DNA from: Lujinxingiaceae bacterium
GTDB taxonomy: Bacteria; Myxococcota_A; Bradymonadia; Bradymonadales; Bradymonadaceae
Assembly (NCBI GenBank): GCA_013697635.1
Contig: JACCWM010000195.1
Coordinates: 1 to 32,729 of the forward strand
Direction of reading: 5' to 3'
DNA: 32,729 nucleotides
The notes beneath the pieces were generated by a model. The model saw nothing but the letters and a program-made list of their open reading frames with translations, searched no databases and had not been told where the DNA came from. Shown here piece by piece: positions 8,448 to 16,184 of the stretch (positions within the stretch are counted from its first letter, which is position 1; each line of letters starts with the position of its first letter). The translations under genes were made by a program, and so were the position numbers.

Positions 8448-10118
8448 TCAGCCGGGCATCACCCAGACACAGCGAAACGAGTGGTTCGCCCGGCGCTCGT
8501 CTGGCGCATAGCGCCCACGCGTCGCGCAGCGCAGCGCGAAGGCCGTGTGCACAAACGATCCACCGCGCAGCACCTTCTTGGTCCCGCTCGCGGGGCCCTT
8601 CGGGTTGGGCTGGGCTGAGCCCTTGTACGAGCCCCGATCGAACCAGTCGTCGACCCATTCAAAGGCATTGCCGGCCATGTCCAAAAGACCAAACGGGCTC
8701 TGGCCCTGCGGGTATTGGCCGACATCGGTTGGGCCATCCTTGCCACCAAACCAGGCGTGCTCCTCGCCCGGATCCTCGCCGCCCCAGGGATAGATGCGAC
8801 CGTCGCTGCCACGCGCGGACTTCTCCCACTCGGCCTCGGTGGCCAGGCGCTTGCCTGCCCACTTCGCATAGGCCTGGGCCTCATGCCAGGTGACGAAAAC
8901 CACCGGATGCAAAGGGCGCAAGGCGACATCGTTGTGCTCGGCCCAGCCCTGAGGCGGCGTAAGCCCGCTGGCATCGAGATAAGCCTGGAATTGCAACGCC
9001 GTCACCGCCGTGCGATCGATAAAGAACGTATCGACGTGCACCATCGACATGGGAAACTCTTCGTCGCGGGCATGGGGATGATCGGGCTGGCTGCCCCGAA
9101 AGAAGGTGCCGGCGCCCACGCGCATCATCTGCGCCCAGGGCGCGCCCTGCTGCGCGCGCTCGAGCGCGCTCAGCGCCTCCTCGGCCGAAGCCGGCCGCTT
9201 TGTCGGGTTGACCGAGAGCATCGACTCGAGCACCTCGCAAAGCGCAGGCGTCAGCTCCGCCAGCGAGGCGCTCGCGGCCGTCTCACGCAACGAAAAGCTC
9301 GCCGGCGCCTTGACCAGCGCCCTGGGCAGCTCACCCAAGATCGCCTCCACGATGCACACGCCGAGCGCGAAGATGTCGCTTTGCGCGCTGCTCACGCCGT
9401 GCATCAATTCGGGCGCGCCGTAGGGGCTTCGCGCGGCTTCGCCAGCCCCGGAGTTGACGCGCATGCCCACCAGCGTGCCACGACCGGCGGCGTCGAGCAC
9501 CGCAACATGGGCCGTGCCGGCCACGTTGTAGCCGACCAGGGTCACCTTGGGCGAAGCCCCCGGGCCTCGCGCGATCAACAGATTCGCGCTGCTCACCTGG
9601 CGATGAATCACGCCGTGCTCGTGCATGTGCCCCAGCGCGTCGAGCGCCTGGGCGGCCAGCTCGATGACGATCGCCACGGGCAGGCGGCCGCGCTGCTCGA
9701 CCAACTTTTGCAGCGAGCTGCCCTCGGCGCGCGCCATGATGTAGGCCGGACGCTCACCGGTCTCGACCACGTCGAGAATCGGTGCCAGGTTTCGATGATT
9801 GAGCGCGGCCAACCCGCGCGTATCCTTGACAAAGCGCAAGCGCAACGCGCCGTCGCTTGTGCCCTCATCCGAGAGCGTCTTGATCACCACGCGCGTGTTC
9901 GTCGACGGGTCATGGCCCAGCAGCAAGTTGGGGTTGGAGGCGCCTGGCATCGGGCCGACCACCGTCCAACGATTACCCAGCAGGGCCGAGGTTGGCGTGC
10001 CGCGAATCGTCTCACCGGTATCGGCAACGGCCGGGATCAGCGGCTCATGGCAGCGACGACATTCCTCTTGATCTGCGAGGTTTCGCGTGCCGCATTTGGA
10101 GCAAATCGCGGTAGCCAT
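8448..10118 (-). CDS. Zinc ribbon, pseudokinase and FGE-sulfatase-like fusion protein
   Basis: A 556-residue cytoplasmic protein with three parts. Residues 6-23 form a zinc ribbon (CxxC at 6/9 and 20/23). Residues about 48-320 are Hanks-type kinase-like: VVIK keeps Lys80, the APE and SDxxxxG signatures remain, and NPTKRPS-like Arg is present. However, the catalytic HRD reads HRQ (Gln174) and the DFG Asp is absent (VGYN near 195), so phosphotransfer is doubtful. Residues about 330-556 are an FGE-sulfatase (SUMF1-like) domain with RLATEAEWEKSARG, GLLDMAGNAFEWVDD, RGGSF and SFRCV. The cysteine pair that makes formylglycine in true FGE is not present, so the domain is probably structural or binds a ligand. 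Kinase-FGE fusions are known; the zinc ribbon with a dead kinase is less usual. An upstream ATG (10235) was rejected because the zinc ribbon starts naturally at 10118. Confidence 0.85.
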   Translation of the reverse strand: MATAICSKCGTRNLADQEECRRCHEPLIPAVADTGETIRGTPTSALLGNRWTVVGPMPGASNPNLLLGHDPSTNTRVVIKTLSDEGTSDGALRLRFVKDTRGLAALNHRNLAPILDVVETGERPAYIMARAEGSSLQKLVEQRGRLPVAIVIELAAQALDALGHMHEHGVIHRQVSSANLLIARGPGASPKVTLVGYNVAGTAHVAVLDAAGRGTLVGMRVNSGAGEAARSPYGAPELMHGVSSAQSDIFALGVCIVEAILGELPRALVKAPASFSLRETAASASLAELTPALCEVLESMLSVNPTKRPASAEEALSALERAQQGAPWAQMMRVGAGTFFRGSQPDHPHARDEEFPMSMVHVDTFFIDRTAVTALQFQAYLDASGLTPPQGWAEHNDVALRPLHPVVFVTWHEAQAYAKWAGKRLATEAEWEKSARGSDGRIYPWGGEDPGEEHAWFGGKDGPTDVGQYPQGQSPFGLLDMAGNAFEWVDDWFDRGSYKGSAQPNPKGPASGTKKVLRGGSFVHTAFALRCATRGRYAPDERRANHSFRCVWVMPG

Positions 10119-10293
10119 CTTGAAAATCTCTCGAGCAACGCGCTGGAAACATGGCGAAAATGTCAGGAACATGCCCATCTGAACATGGCGCATCGGCGCG
10201 TCCATGGTCAAGACTAAAGCTTGAGCAATACCCAAGATCTATCGTGTTCGCTCGCTGCGGGCAACCCGCCGGACAACTTGCAACCACAACCCC

Positions 10294-10322
10294 TTGCGCA
10301 AACCGCGTCAGCTCACTATAAG
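10294..10322 (+). promoter_or_regulatory. Sigma-70-type promoter for leucine dehydrogenase
   Basis: TTGCGC at 10294-10299 and TATAAG at 10317-10322 are separated by 17 bases. Transcription would start near 10329, giving a leader of about 50 bases before the GTG start at 10381. The TTG at 10294 opens the reading frame but coincides with the -35 hexamer, which argues against its use as a start codon. Confidence 0.6.
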
Positions 10323-10369
10323 TGCCTCGAAACACGTCGGAAGTTCTACGACAGGTCAACACCATGTGC

Positions 10370-10376
10370 AGGAGGA
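10370..10376 (+). promoter_or_regulatory. Strong ribosome-binding site that fixes a GTG start
   Basis: AGGAGGA lies 5 bases (counted from AGGAGG) before GTG 10381, a near-perfect Shine-Dalgarno match. Confidence 0.85.
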
Positions 10377-10380
10377 CTTT

Positions 10381-11466
10381 GTGGATCTCTTCAAGTACGC
10401 CCACCAGCTTCACTACGGCACCATTCACTTGTGCGTCGAGCCCGAAATCGGCCTGCACGCGATCGTCGCGTTGCACAACCTCAAGTTTGGCCCGGCCATC
10501 GGAGGCACCCGCTTTGTGGAATACCCCTCGAGCAACGATGCGCTTCGCGATGCGCTTCGCCTGGGCCGGGGCATGACCTACAAGGCGGCGATCAGCAACC
10601 TGGCCCACGGCGGCGGCAAGGCCGTCATCGTGCGACCGCCCAACTTGAGCGAAGAACAACGCGTCGAGATCTTTGCCGCCTTCGGCCGCTTCGTCGACTC
10701 GCTCGGCGGCCGCTACATCACCTGTGAGGACAGCGGCACGCGCGTCTCGGACATGAACGTCGTGCGCCAGCACACGCGCCACGTGCTCGGCTACGATCCG
10801 GCCAGCGGCAGCTCGGGAGACCCCTCGCCATTGACCGCGCTGGGCGTTCGTCGCGGCATCGAAGCCGCCGCCAAGTTCAAATGGGGCCGCGATGACTTGA
10901 GCGGCCTGCATGTGGCCATCCAGGGCGTGGGCCATGTCGGCTACTATCTGGCCCGCGAGCTCCACGCCGCCGGCGCAAAGCTCACCGTCACCGACATCAA
11001 CCAACAAGCCGCCGCACGCTGCGCCGAAGAGTTTTCGGCCACCGTCGTCGCCCCGGAGGCGATCTTCTCGGTGGACTGCGATGTGTTTGCGCCCTGCGCG
11101 CTCGGCGCGGTGATCGATGACCACACCCTGCCCCAGCTCAGCTGCGCCGTCGTCGCCGGCGCCGCGAACAACCAGTTGGCCGAGGACCGCCACGGCGTCA
11201 TCTTGCGCGAGCGTGGCATCGTCTACGCCCCCGACTACGCGATCAACGCCGGTGGCCTGATCAACGTCGCCGAGGAGTTCGCCGGCTTCGACGCCGATCG
11301 CGCGCGCATCAAAACCGAGGCGATCTTTGAGACCCTGCTCGAGATCTTCGAGCGCTCACGCGTTGAGAATTTGCCGACCAACGTCGTCGCCGATCGCATC
11401 GTCGAAGAAAAACTCTACGGGCGCACGCTCACCGGCAGCCACGCCTCGGTCGCCGTCGAGGCCTAA
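10381..11466 (+). CDS. ldh: Leucine dehydrogenase (Glu/Leu/Phe/Val dehydrogenase family)
   Basis: A 361-residue NAD-dependent amino-acid dehydrogenase that interconverts leucine and other branched-chain amino acids with their 2-oxo acids and ammonia. GPAIGGTR near residue 38, GRGMTYKAAISN with Lys68 and HGGGKAVI with Lys80 match the substrate-binding and catalytic lysines of Bacillus leucine dehydrogenase at the same numbers. CEDSGT follows near 121, the Rossmann motif GVGHVG near 180, and NAGGLINVAEE near 290. The GTG start is chosen because of the strong ribosome-binding site and because the N-terminus then aligns with the family (VDLFKY). Its likely role is branched-chain amino-acid catabolism or supply of precursors for branched fatty acids. 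It ends in a 4-base overlap with the stop of the convergent PhoH gene. Valine or phenylalanine specificity cannot be excluded. Confidence 0.93.
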   Translation: MDLFKYAHQLHYGTIHLCVEPEIGLHAIVALHNLKFGPAIGGTRFVEYPSSNDALRDALRLGRGMTYKAAISNLAHGGGKAVIVRPPNLSEEQRVEIFAAFGRFVDSLGGRYITCEDSGTRVSDMNVVRQHTRHVLGYDPASGSSGDPSPLTALGVRRGIEAAAKFKWGRDDLSGLHVAIQGVGHVGYYLARELHAAGAKLTVTDINQQAAARCAEEFSATVVAPEAIFSVDCDVFAPCALGAVIDDHTLPQLSCAVVAGAANNQLAEDRHGVILRERGIVYAPDYAINAGGLINVAEEFAGFDADRARIKTEAIFETLLEIFERSRVENLPTNVVADRIVEEKLYGRTLTGSHASVAVEA

Positions 11467-12848
11467 AGCAGGTTCGCGGCGCGCTCGGCCAGGTCCGAGC
11501 GCTCGCCTTTGAACAGGCTGACCGTCGCCGCGATGCTCTGGCCCTTGAAGCGGTTGACCACGTAGGTCAAGCCGTTGGACTCGCTGTCCACATACGGGTT
11601 GTCGATCTGGTAGGGGTCGCCGGTGAGCACGATCTTTGTGCCCTCGCCCACGCGCGTCAAGATCGTCTTGACCTCGTGAGGCGTGAGGTTTTGCGCCTCG
11701 TCGACGATCATGAACAGGTTGGGCAGCGAGCGGCCCCGGATGTAGGTCAACGGCTCGATCTCCAAAATCCCCATGGCCTTGAGCTCGTCGGCGCCGCGCC
11801 CGGCACGCTTGTCCGCGCGGCTGATCCCCATCAAATACTCGACGTTGTCAAAGATCGGGCGCATCCACGGATCGAGCTTCTCCTCTACCGAGCCCGGCAA
11901 ATAGCCGATATCGCGGCCCATGGGAAAGATCGGGCGGCTGACGACGAGCTTGTGGTAGGTCTGCTCCTCGGTCACCTTGCGCAAACCGGCCGCGATCGCC
12001 ACCAGCGTCTTGCCCGTGCCCGCCTTGCCAATGAGCGTGACCAGGCTGATGCTGTCGTCCAAGAGCGCATCGAGCGCAAAATACTGCTCCTTGTTTCGCG
12101 GACGAATCCCCCAGACGTTGCCGTCGCGCACCTTGGTCAAGGGCCGAATGATCCCCGTCTCATCGCCAACCGCCCCGATATGCATGCGCCCAAGCGAGGT
12201 CTGGTTGTCGGACTGGCTTCGCAACAGCACGTACTCGTTGTCGTAGAATCCGCGCGCCGGCGACGGCGAGTTGGAGTCCGCCCCATAGATGCGCCCCGTG
12301 GCGTAATCTTTGAGGTTGATCGTCAGCTCGCCGTGCTCGTGCAGATCGTTGATCAGCTGCTCGGGCACCGCAAATTCGCTCGCCCCCGGATACAGCTCGC
12401 TGATTGAGGAGATATCCTCCTCCTCGAAGTTCTCCGCCGACAGGCCCAGGGCATCGGCGCGAACGCGCAAGTTGGTGTCCTTGCTGATCAGGATGCAGGG
12501 CACATCCGGCTCGCTCTCCTGAATCTCGAGCGCAACGCACAAGATCAGGTTGTCCTTCTTGTCCGAGTGCAAAAACTGGTTGGCCGGCTTCTTGGTCGCA
12601 TACGAGACGCGAAGCGTGCCCCCGTTGTCCAGCGCCACGCCTGTGCTCAGACTGCCACGCTGGCGATACTGGTCCAGGATGCGGCCCACCTCGCGCGCGT
12701 TTCGGCCAAGCTCACTGAGCTCGCGCTTGAAGGTGTCGATCTCCTCGATCACATAGATCGGGATGATGACGTTGTTCTCCTTGAAGCGAAAGATCGCCAG
12801 CGGATCGTGGAGCAGCACGTTGGTATCGACGACAAAGTTCTTAGACAT
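11463..12848 (-). CDS. phoH: PIN-PhoH family ATPase / RNase
   Basis: A 461-residue cytoplasmic protein with an N-terminal PIN domain and a C-terminal PhoH ATPase. The PIN part (about 4-150) carries the acidic residues of the nuclease site: VVDTN with Asp8, VIEEID near Glu35, Asp99, and SKDTN with Asp124. The PhoH part (about 245-461) has Walker A GKAGTGKT at 274-281, SRP and LPGS segments, and Walker B FMIVDEAQN. PIN-PhoH (PhoH2-type) proteins have been described as ATP-dependent RNA unwinding and cleaving enzymes; both activities look intact here. A GAGG ribosome-binding site sits 4 bases before the ATG. The gene is last in the minus-strand run and lies 63 bases after the diguanylate cyclase, so co-transcription is possible. 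No antitoxin gene adjoins it. Confidence 0.92.
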   Translation of the reverse strand: MSKNFVVDTNVLLHDPLAIFRFKENNVIIPIYVIEEIDTFKRELSELGRNAREVGRILDQYRQRGSLSTGVALDNGGTLRVSYATKKPANQFLHSDKKDNLILCVALEIQESEPDVPCILISKDTNLRVRADALGLSAENFEEEDISSISELYPGASEFAVPEQLINDLHEHGELTINLKDYATGRIYGADSNSPSPARGFYDNEYVLLRSQSDNQTSLGRMHIGAVGDETGIIRPLTKVRDGNVWGIRPRNKEQYFALDALLDDSISLVTLIGKAGTGKTLVAIAAGLRKVTEEQTYHKLVVSRPIFPMGRDIGYLPGSVEEKLDPWMRPIFDNVEYLMGISRADKRAGRGADELKAMGILEIEPLTYIRGRSLPNLFMIVDEAQNLTPHEVKTILTRVGEGTKIVLTGDPYQIDNPYVDSESNGLTYVVNRFKGQSIAATVSLFKGERSDLAERAANLL

Positions 12849-12911
12849 GGCGCCTCGGCTTGTCCCATTCGCGCCTTGAACAACGCGCGCGCTGAGAGTG
12901 TGAGTGGGTGG

Positions 12912-15107
12912 TCAGCCTTGCTTTTTAGCCTGCATCTCTTGATAGACCGTTACGCGGTTACGTCCGTTCTGCTTGGAATGATAGAGCGCCTGATCGGCAA
13001 GATCGACCAGTTTGTGCGCATCGTCGGCATCAAAGGGCCCGCAGGCATAGCCCATGCTGATCGTGCACTGCAGTGGCCCCTTGTCGGTCTGAAAGACCAG
13101 CTTGCTGAATTCCTCGCGCAATCGCTCGGCGACCTGGCGGCCGGCCGCCAGCTCGGTCTCCTCGAGGATCACCACAAACTCCTCGCCACCGTAGCGCGCC
13201 GGCACGTCCACCTCGCGAAGCGCCGCCCGAAAAAGTTTGCCCACCTCGCGCAACACCTCGTCGCCCACCGGGTGACCATAGGTGTCGTTAACCGACTTGA
13301 AGTGATCGATGTCGGTCAAGATCAGGCCGAAGTTTCGCCCGGAGCGCTTGTGGCGCGCCATCGCCTCGCCCAACTTCGTCTGGAAGGTGCGCCGGTTGGC
13401 CAACTGTGTGAGCCCGTCGATGCTCGCCATCTCCTCCATCTTGGCATAGAGGCGAGCGTTTTGAAGCGTGACCGCGACCTGGTTGGCGACCACCTCGAGC
13501 ATCTCGCGGCGCTCCGTGGAGAACTGCAGCGCTTCGCGGTGAGCAACGACAAACGTGCCCAGCGGGCGATCTTGGACGATCAACGGCAAGACGAGCATGC
13601 TCTTCATCTCCTCGAGGCGCTCCTCGCGCGTGAAGACCACCGAGGCGCCGTCGCGAAAATTGCCGCCAAAGGGTAGATAATGGCGATTTTTGACGACCAT
13701 CGAAACCAGGCCCTGATTGTTCTCGAAATTTCGCCCGACCCAGGCGCTGACATCCTGGCCCAGATGCGTGCTCTGGTCGACGACCGCAACGCTGTGGCGA
13801 TCGCTTTCCTCGTCATAGATGGTAAGTGCGGCGAAGTCATAGGCCACGATCTGTCCAACACTCTCCATGGCGACCTTGTAGGCGTCTGCGGGCGTGAGCA
13901 CGCCGTTGAGCTTGCGGCTGGCCTCGTAGAAGCGCCCCAGCTCAAAGCGCGTGCGCTCAATGCTCGAGAACATGCGCTCGTTTTGGATCGCCCGCAAAAT
14001 ATAGCTGGCCGCGTCGCGCACGACCTTCTCATCGTCGTCGCCAAAGGGCTGGCCGCCGATGCGGTCAACGCACAAGACGCCGCGAAGATGGCCTCCCTCG
14101 ATCACCGGGACGCCGAGAAAAGACGTCACTTTTTGCGGCTCCCGGTAGTAGGACAAGCCGCGAAAGCCCGCGCGCACTTCGCGCAGGTTCACCGTCTCAC
14201 GCCCGCGCGTAATCGGCCCGATCACACCGCGCGCCGGGTCGATGTCCTCCTCGATCACGGCGTCGCTGTCGCTGACCAACTCCTTGATGCGCAGCTTCTC
14301 GTTTCGAACGTCGAACCACAAAAGCACGCAGGTATGACAGCGAAGCGCGGTCTTCAACAGCTCGAGGCTCACATAGATCGTGTGGTGTACGGCATCGACC
14401 GCATCGCGCACGATCAGCTCCTCGGCCTGCTCACGGTTGGCCGTCGTCGTCTCCGAGCGCCCGGCATGGATCAGGCGAAACTCGCGGGCATCGACGAGCA
14501 TCTTCTCGCGCTCCTGCTCGACCTCCTGGCGGTAGCGCTGGCGGCGCTCCAGCGCCTCGCGCCCGTGCACGAAGTAGCTGAACAGCCCGAAGGCCAGCAC
14601 AAAAGCGCTGCGCGAGAGCGCCAATCCCAGATCGACCTGCTCGAGGCCAAAGCTTGCGCCACCGGGCGCCAAAACGCCCCCGCTGGCAGTGCCGACCAGA
14701 TGTGAGGCCCACTCGATCGCCAGCGCCGCGCCTGCGGCCAGCGCGCTCACCCGCGCCGGATGCAGCGAGACGACCAGCGCCACGACCAGATAAACCAGCG
14801 CATAGGTGTCGATCCCCCACAGACTCAGCGTGCGCGTGGCGACCAGCGCGGTCGTGATCGCCAAAAGCGCGCGCTCGAGCTCAAAGCCCAGCGCCGCCTG
14901 CCCGCGCGAGCGAAAGTTTCGCACGCCCAGCCACACGCACACGCCGACCAAGACGGCCACGACCACCAGGTTGCCAAAGGGCGCAAGCGGCGCACTGCCC
15001 ACAAAGCCGGCAACGTACAAGACGCCCGACAACAGCGCCAGGCCGGTGGGCCAGCTCGCTTCAATGGTCAGGGGATGGCGGATCAAACTGCGCGTTGCGG
15101 TCGTCAT
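12912..15107 (-). CDS. Membrane GAF-GAF-GGDEF diguanylate cyclase
   Basis: A 731-residue inner-membrane signalling enzyme. Residues about 1-165 hold several hydrophobic helices, probably a membrane sensor, followed by a charged helical linker (about 165-210). Two GAF-like domains follow at about 215-380 and 395-550; they bind small ligands or mediate dimerisation. The C-terminal GGDEF domain (about 565-720) starts with SIDGLTQLANRR and has GGEEF at 640-644, so synthesis of cyclic di-GMP from GTP is expected. RxxD (Arg631-Asp634) five residues before GGEEF is a product-inhibition I-site. The start at 15107 is supported by GGAGG (15115-15119) with a 7-base spacer; a longer frame starting at 15311 would run into the upstream gene. 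The neighbours (DivIC/ExbD-like and ExbB/ExbD) suggest an envelope-linked signal. Confidence 0.93.
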   Translation of the reverse strand: MTTATRSLIRHPLTIEASWPTGLALLSGVLYVAGFVGSAPLAPFGNLVVVAVLVGVCVWLGVRNFRSRGQAALGFELERALLAITTALVATRTLSLWGIDTYALVYLVVALVVSLHPARVSALAAGAALAIEWASHLVGTASGGVLAPGGASFGLEQVDLGLALSRSAFVLAFGLFSYFVHGREALERRQRYRQEVEQEREKMLVDAREFRLIHAGRSETTTANREQAEELIVRDAVDAVHHTIYVSLELLKTALRCHTCVLLWFDVRNEKLRIKELVSDSDAVIEEDIDPARGVIGPITRGRETVNLREVRAGFRGLSYYREPQKVTSFLGVPVIEGGHLRGVLCVDRIGGQPFGDDDEKVVRDAASYILRAIQNERMFSSIERTRFELGRFYEASRKLNGVLTPADAYKVAMESVGQIVAYDFAALTIYDEESDRHSVAVVDQSTHLGQDVSAWVGRNFENNQGLVSMVVKNRHYLPFGGNFRDGASVVFTREERLEEMKSMLVLPLIVQDRPLGTFVVAHREALQFSTERREMLEVVANQVAVTLQNARLYAKMEEMASIDGLTQLANRRTFQTKLGEAMARHKRSGRNFGLILTDIDHFKSVNDTYGHPVGDEVLREVGKLFRAALREVDVPARYGGEEFVVILEETELAAGRQVAERLREEFSKLVFQTDKGPLQCTISMGYACGPFDADDAHKLVDLADQALYHSKQNGRNRVTVYQEMQAKKQG

Positions 15108-15165
15108 CGTGTGGCCTCCATGGCTTTTCACGTTTCGAGCATGTCGTGCATCTTCGAGCAACGTC

Positions 15166-15672
15166 TCAATCGCCGTAATCGGCCGGTGCCAGCGGGCTGG
15201 CCTCGACCACGTCGACGATTCGCTGGCGCAAAATCGCGCCGACCTCGCCGACAAACACCACCGAGAGCTTGGCTCCGGCCACATCGCGGCCCAGGTTGAC
15301 CAGGGCGGCATCGAGTGAGTCGAGCGCGACGACCTTGCCAGCGAGCTCGATCTTCTCCTCTTTGACCACCAGGCGTACCTGCACGGTGATCATCGTATCG
15401 GGCTCCTCAAACTGAAAGATGATCTCGCCCGGGCGCGCAAGGCCCACGCTCTCGCGTGCGCGCCGCTCGGCCAGGCGCGGATCGTCTCGAAGCGCCACGA
15501 TCTTCTTCTCCAACTGCGCATTCTTGTTCGCAAGCTCGCGGTTTTGTAGCCGCAAGCCCTCGAGCTCTTCGGCGAGGCGCTCGACCTGCCCTAAGTTGGG
15601 ATGGGTAAAGACGTAATAGCCCGCGGCACAAATCACCGCCACGACCACCAATGTCATTATCACTCGCACCAT
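15166..15672 (-). CDS. DivIC/FtsB-like membrane protein with ExbD-like C-terminal domain
   Basis: A 168-residue single-pass membrane protein with two unlike halves. Residues about 5-23 are a transmembrane helix; 28-62 form a heptad-like coiled coil with Asn/Gln/Leu pattern. Residues 61-84 (RDDPRLAERRARE, then GLARPGEIIF) match the conserved segment of DivIC/FtsB division proteins. FtsB normally ends shortly after this point. Here about 80 more residues follow, whose pattern (strand, IELAGKVVALDSLDAAL, GAKLSVVF, RIVDVVEAS) resembles the periplasmic domain of ExbD/TolR. The gene lies directly between an ExbD gene and a diguanylate cyclase on the same strand. A link between division-site complexes and a proton-driven ExbB/ExbD motor is an attractive inference. 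The DivIC half is well supported; the ExbD half needs structural confirmation. Confidence 0.75.
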   Translation of the reverse strand: MVRVIMTLVVVAVICAAGYYVFTHPNLGQVERLAEELEGLRLQNRELANKNAQLEKKIVALRDDPRLAERRARESVGLARPGEIIFQFEEPDTMITVQVRLVVKEEKIELAGKVVALDSLDAALVNLGRDVAGAKLSVVFVGEVGAILRQRIVDVVEASPLAPADYGD

Positions 15673-15761
15673 GACTCGTCTTCCGCTGACTCCAAGCTCT
15701 GGCGACTACGCTATCAGCGATCGCGCCGGATGCAAGAAAAGCCCAGGCCCAGAGCAAGGGC

Positions 15762-16184
15762 CTATTTGCTGGGCCGCGAAATCACCAGGTTCACGCGCTT
15801 GAAGCCCACCTGTTTGACGAGATCGAGCAGCTCGACGACGCGCCCGTGACTGGCTTCGACGTCGCCCTTGAGCAAGATGCTGGCATCGGGATTGGTCTGA
15901 AAATAAGCGTCGAGCTTCTCGCGCAGCGCATCACCTTGCCAGGCGACGCCCTCGTCCATGACGACCTCGCCGGTGGCCGTCACCATGAGCACCACACGCT
16001 CGCCCTTGGCCGAGTCTTCACCGCTGACGGCTTCGGGCAAGTTGATCGGGATCTGGGCCTCGTTGGCCTGGGCGAAGGTCGTCGTGATCAAAAAGAAGAT
16101 CAGCAGCAAGAAGACCACGTCGATAAGCGGCGTAATCTCGAGCGTCGACTCCACGCGGCGCTTTCCGACACTGCGAAAGTTCAA
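15762..16184 (-). CDS. exbD: ExbD/TolR-family biopolymer transport protein
   Basis: A 140-residue inner-membrane protein. A short basic N-terminus leads into one transmembrane helix, TPLIDVVFLLLIFFLI (about 18-34), which contains the proton-carrying Asp22 typical of ExbD/TolR/MotB-like partners. A periplasmic domain (about 60-140) follows with the standard GDVEASHGRVVELLDLVKQ segment. With ExbB it should form a proton-motive-force-driven motor that energises outer-membrane transport or envelope processes. Translation starts at a TTG that overlaps the ExbB stop (TTGA), supported by a perfect AAGGAGG 4 bases upstream. No TonB gene is visible in the window, so the target process is unknown; TolR is an alternative name. 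Confidence 0.92.
   Translation of the reverse strand: MNFRSVGKRRVESTLEITPLIDVVFLLLIFFLITTTFAQANEAQIPINLPEAVSGEDSAKGERVVLMVTATGEVVMDEGVAWQGDALREKLDAYFQTNPDASILLKGDVEASHGRVVELLDLVKQVGFKRVNLVISRPSK

Noticed and set aside
10294-10380. N-terminal extension of leucine dehydrogenase from a TTG
   Set aside because: The TTG coincides with a good -35 hexamer, and a strong ribosome-binding site plus the family N-terminus place the start at 10381.
11463-12848. PIN-PhoH as a toxin-antitoxin pair
   Set aside because: No small antitoxin gene lies upstream; the neighbour is a diguanylate cyclase, so it is better read as a stand-alone RNase/helicase-type protein.
15108-15311. N-terminal extension of the diguanylate cyclase
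   Set aside because: It would overlap the DivIC-like gene, is not hydrophobic or family-like, and GGAGG points to 15107.
15733-15762. Weak hairpin after exbD as a terminator
   Set aside because: The stem is 5 bp and the T-rich run is separated and interrupted, so termination is not convincing.
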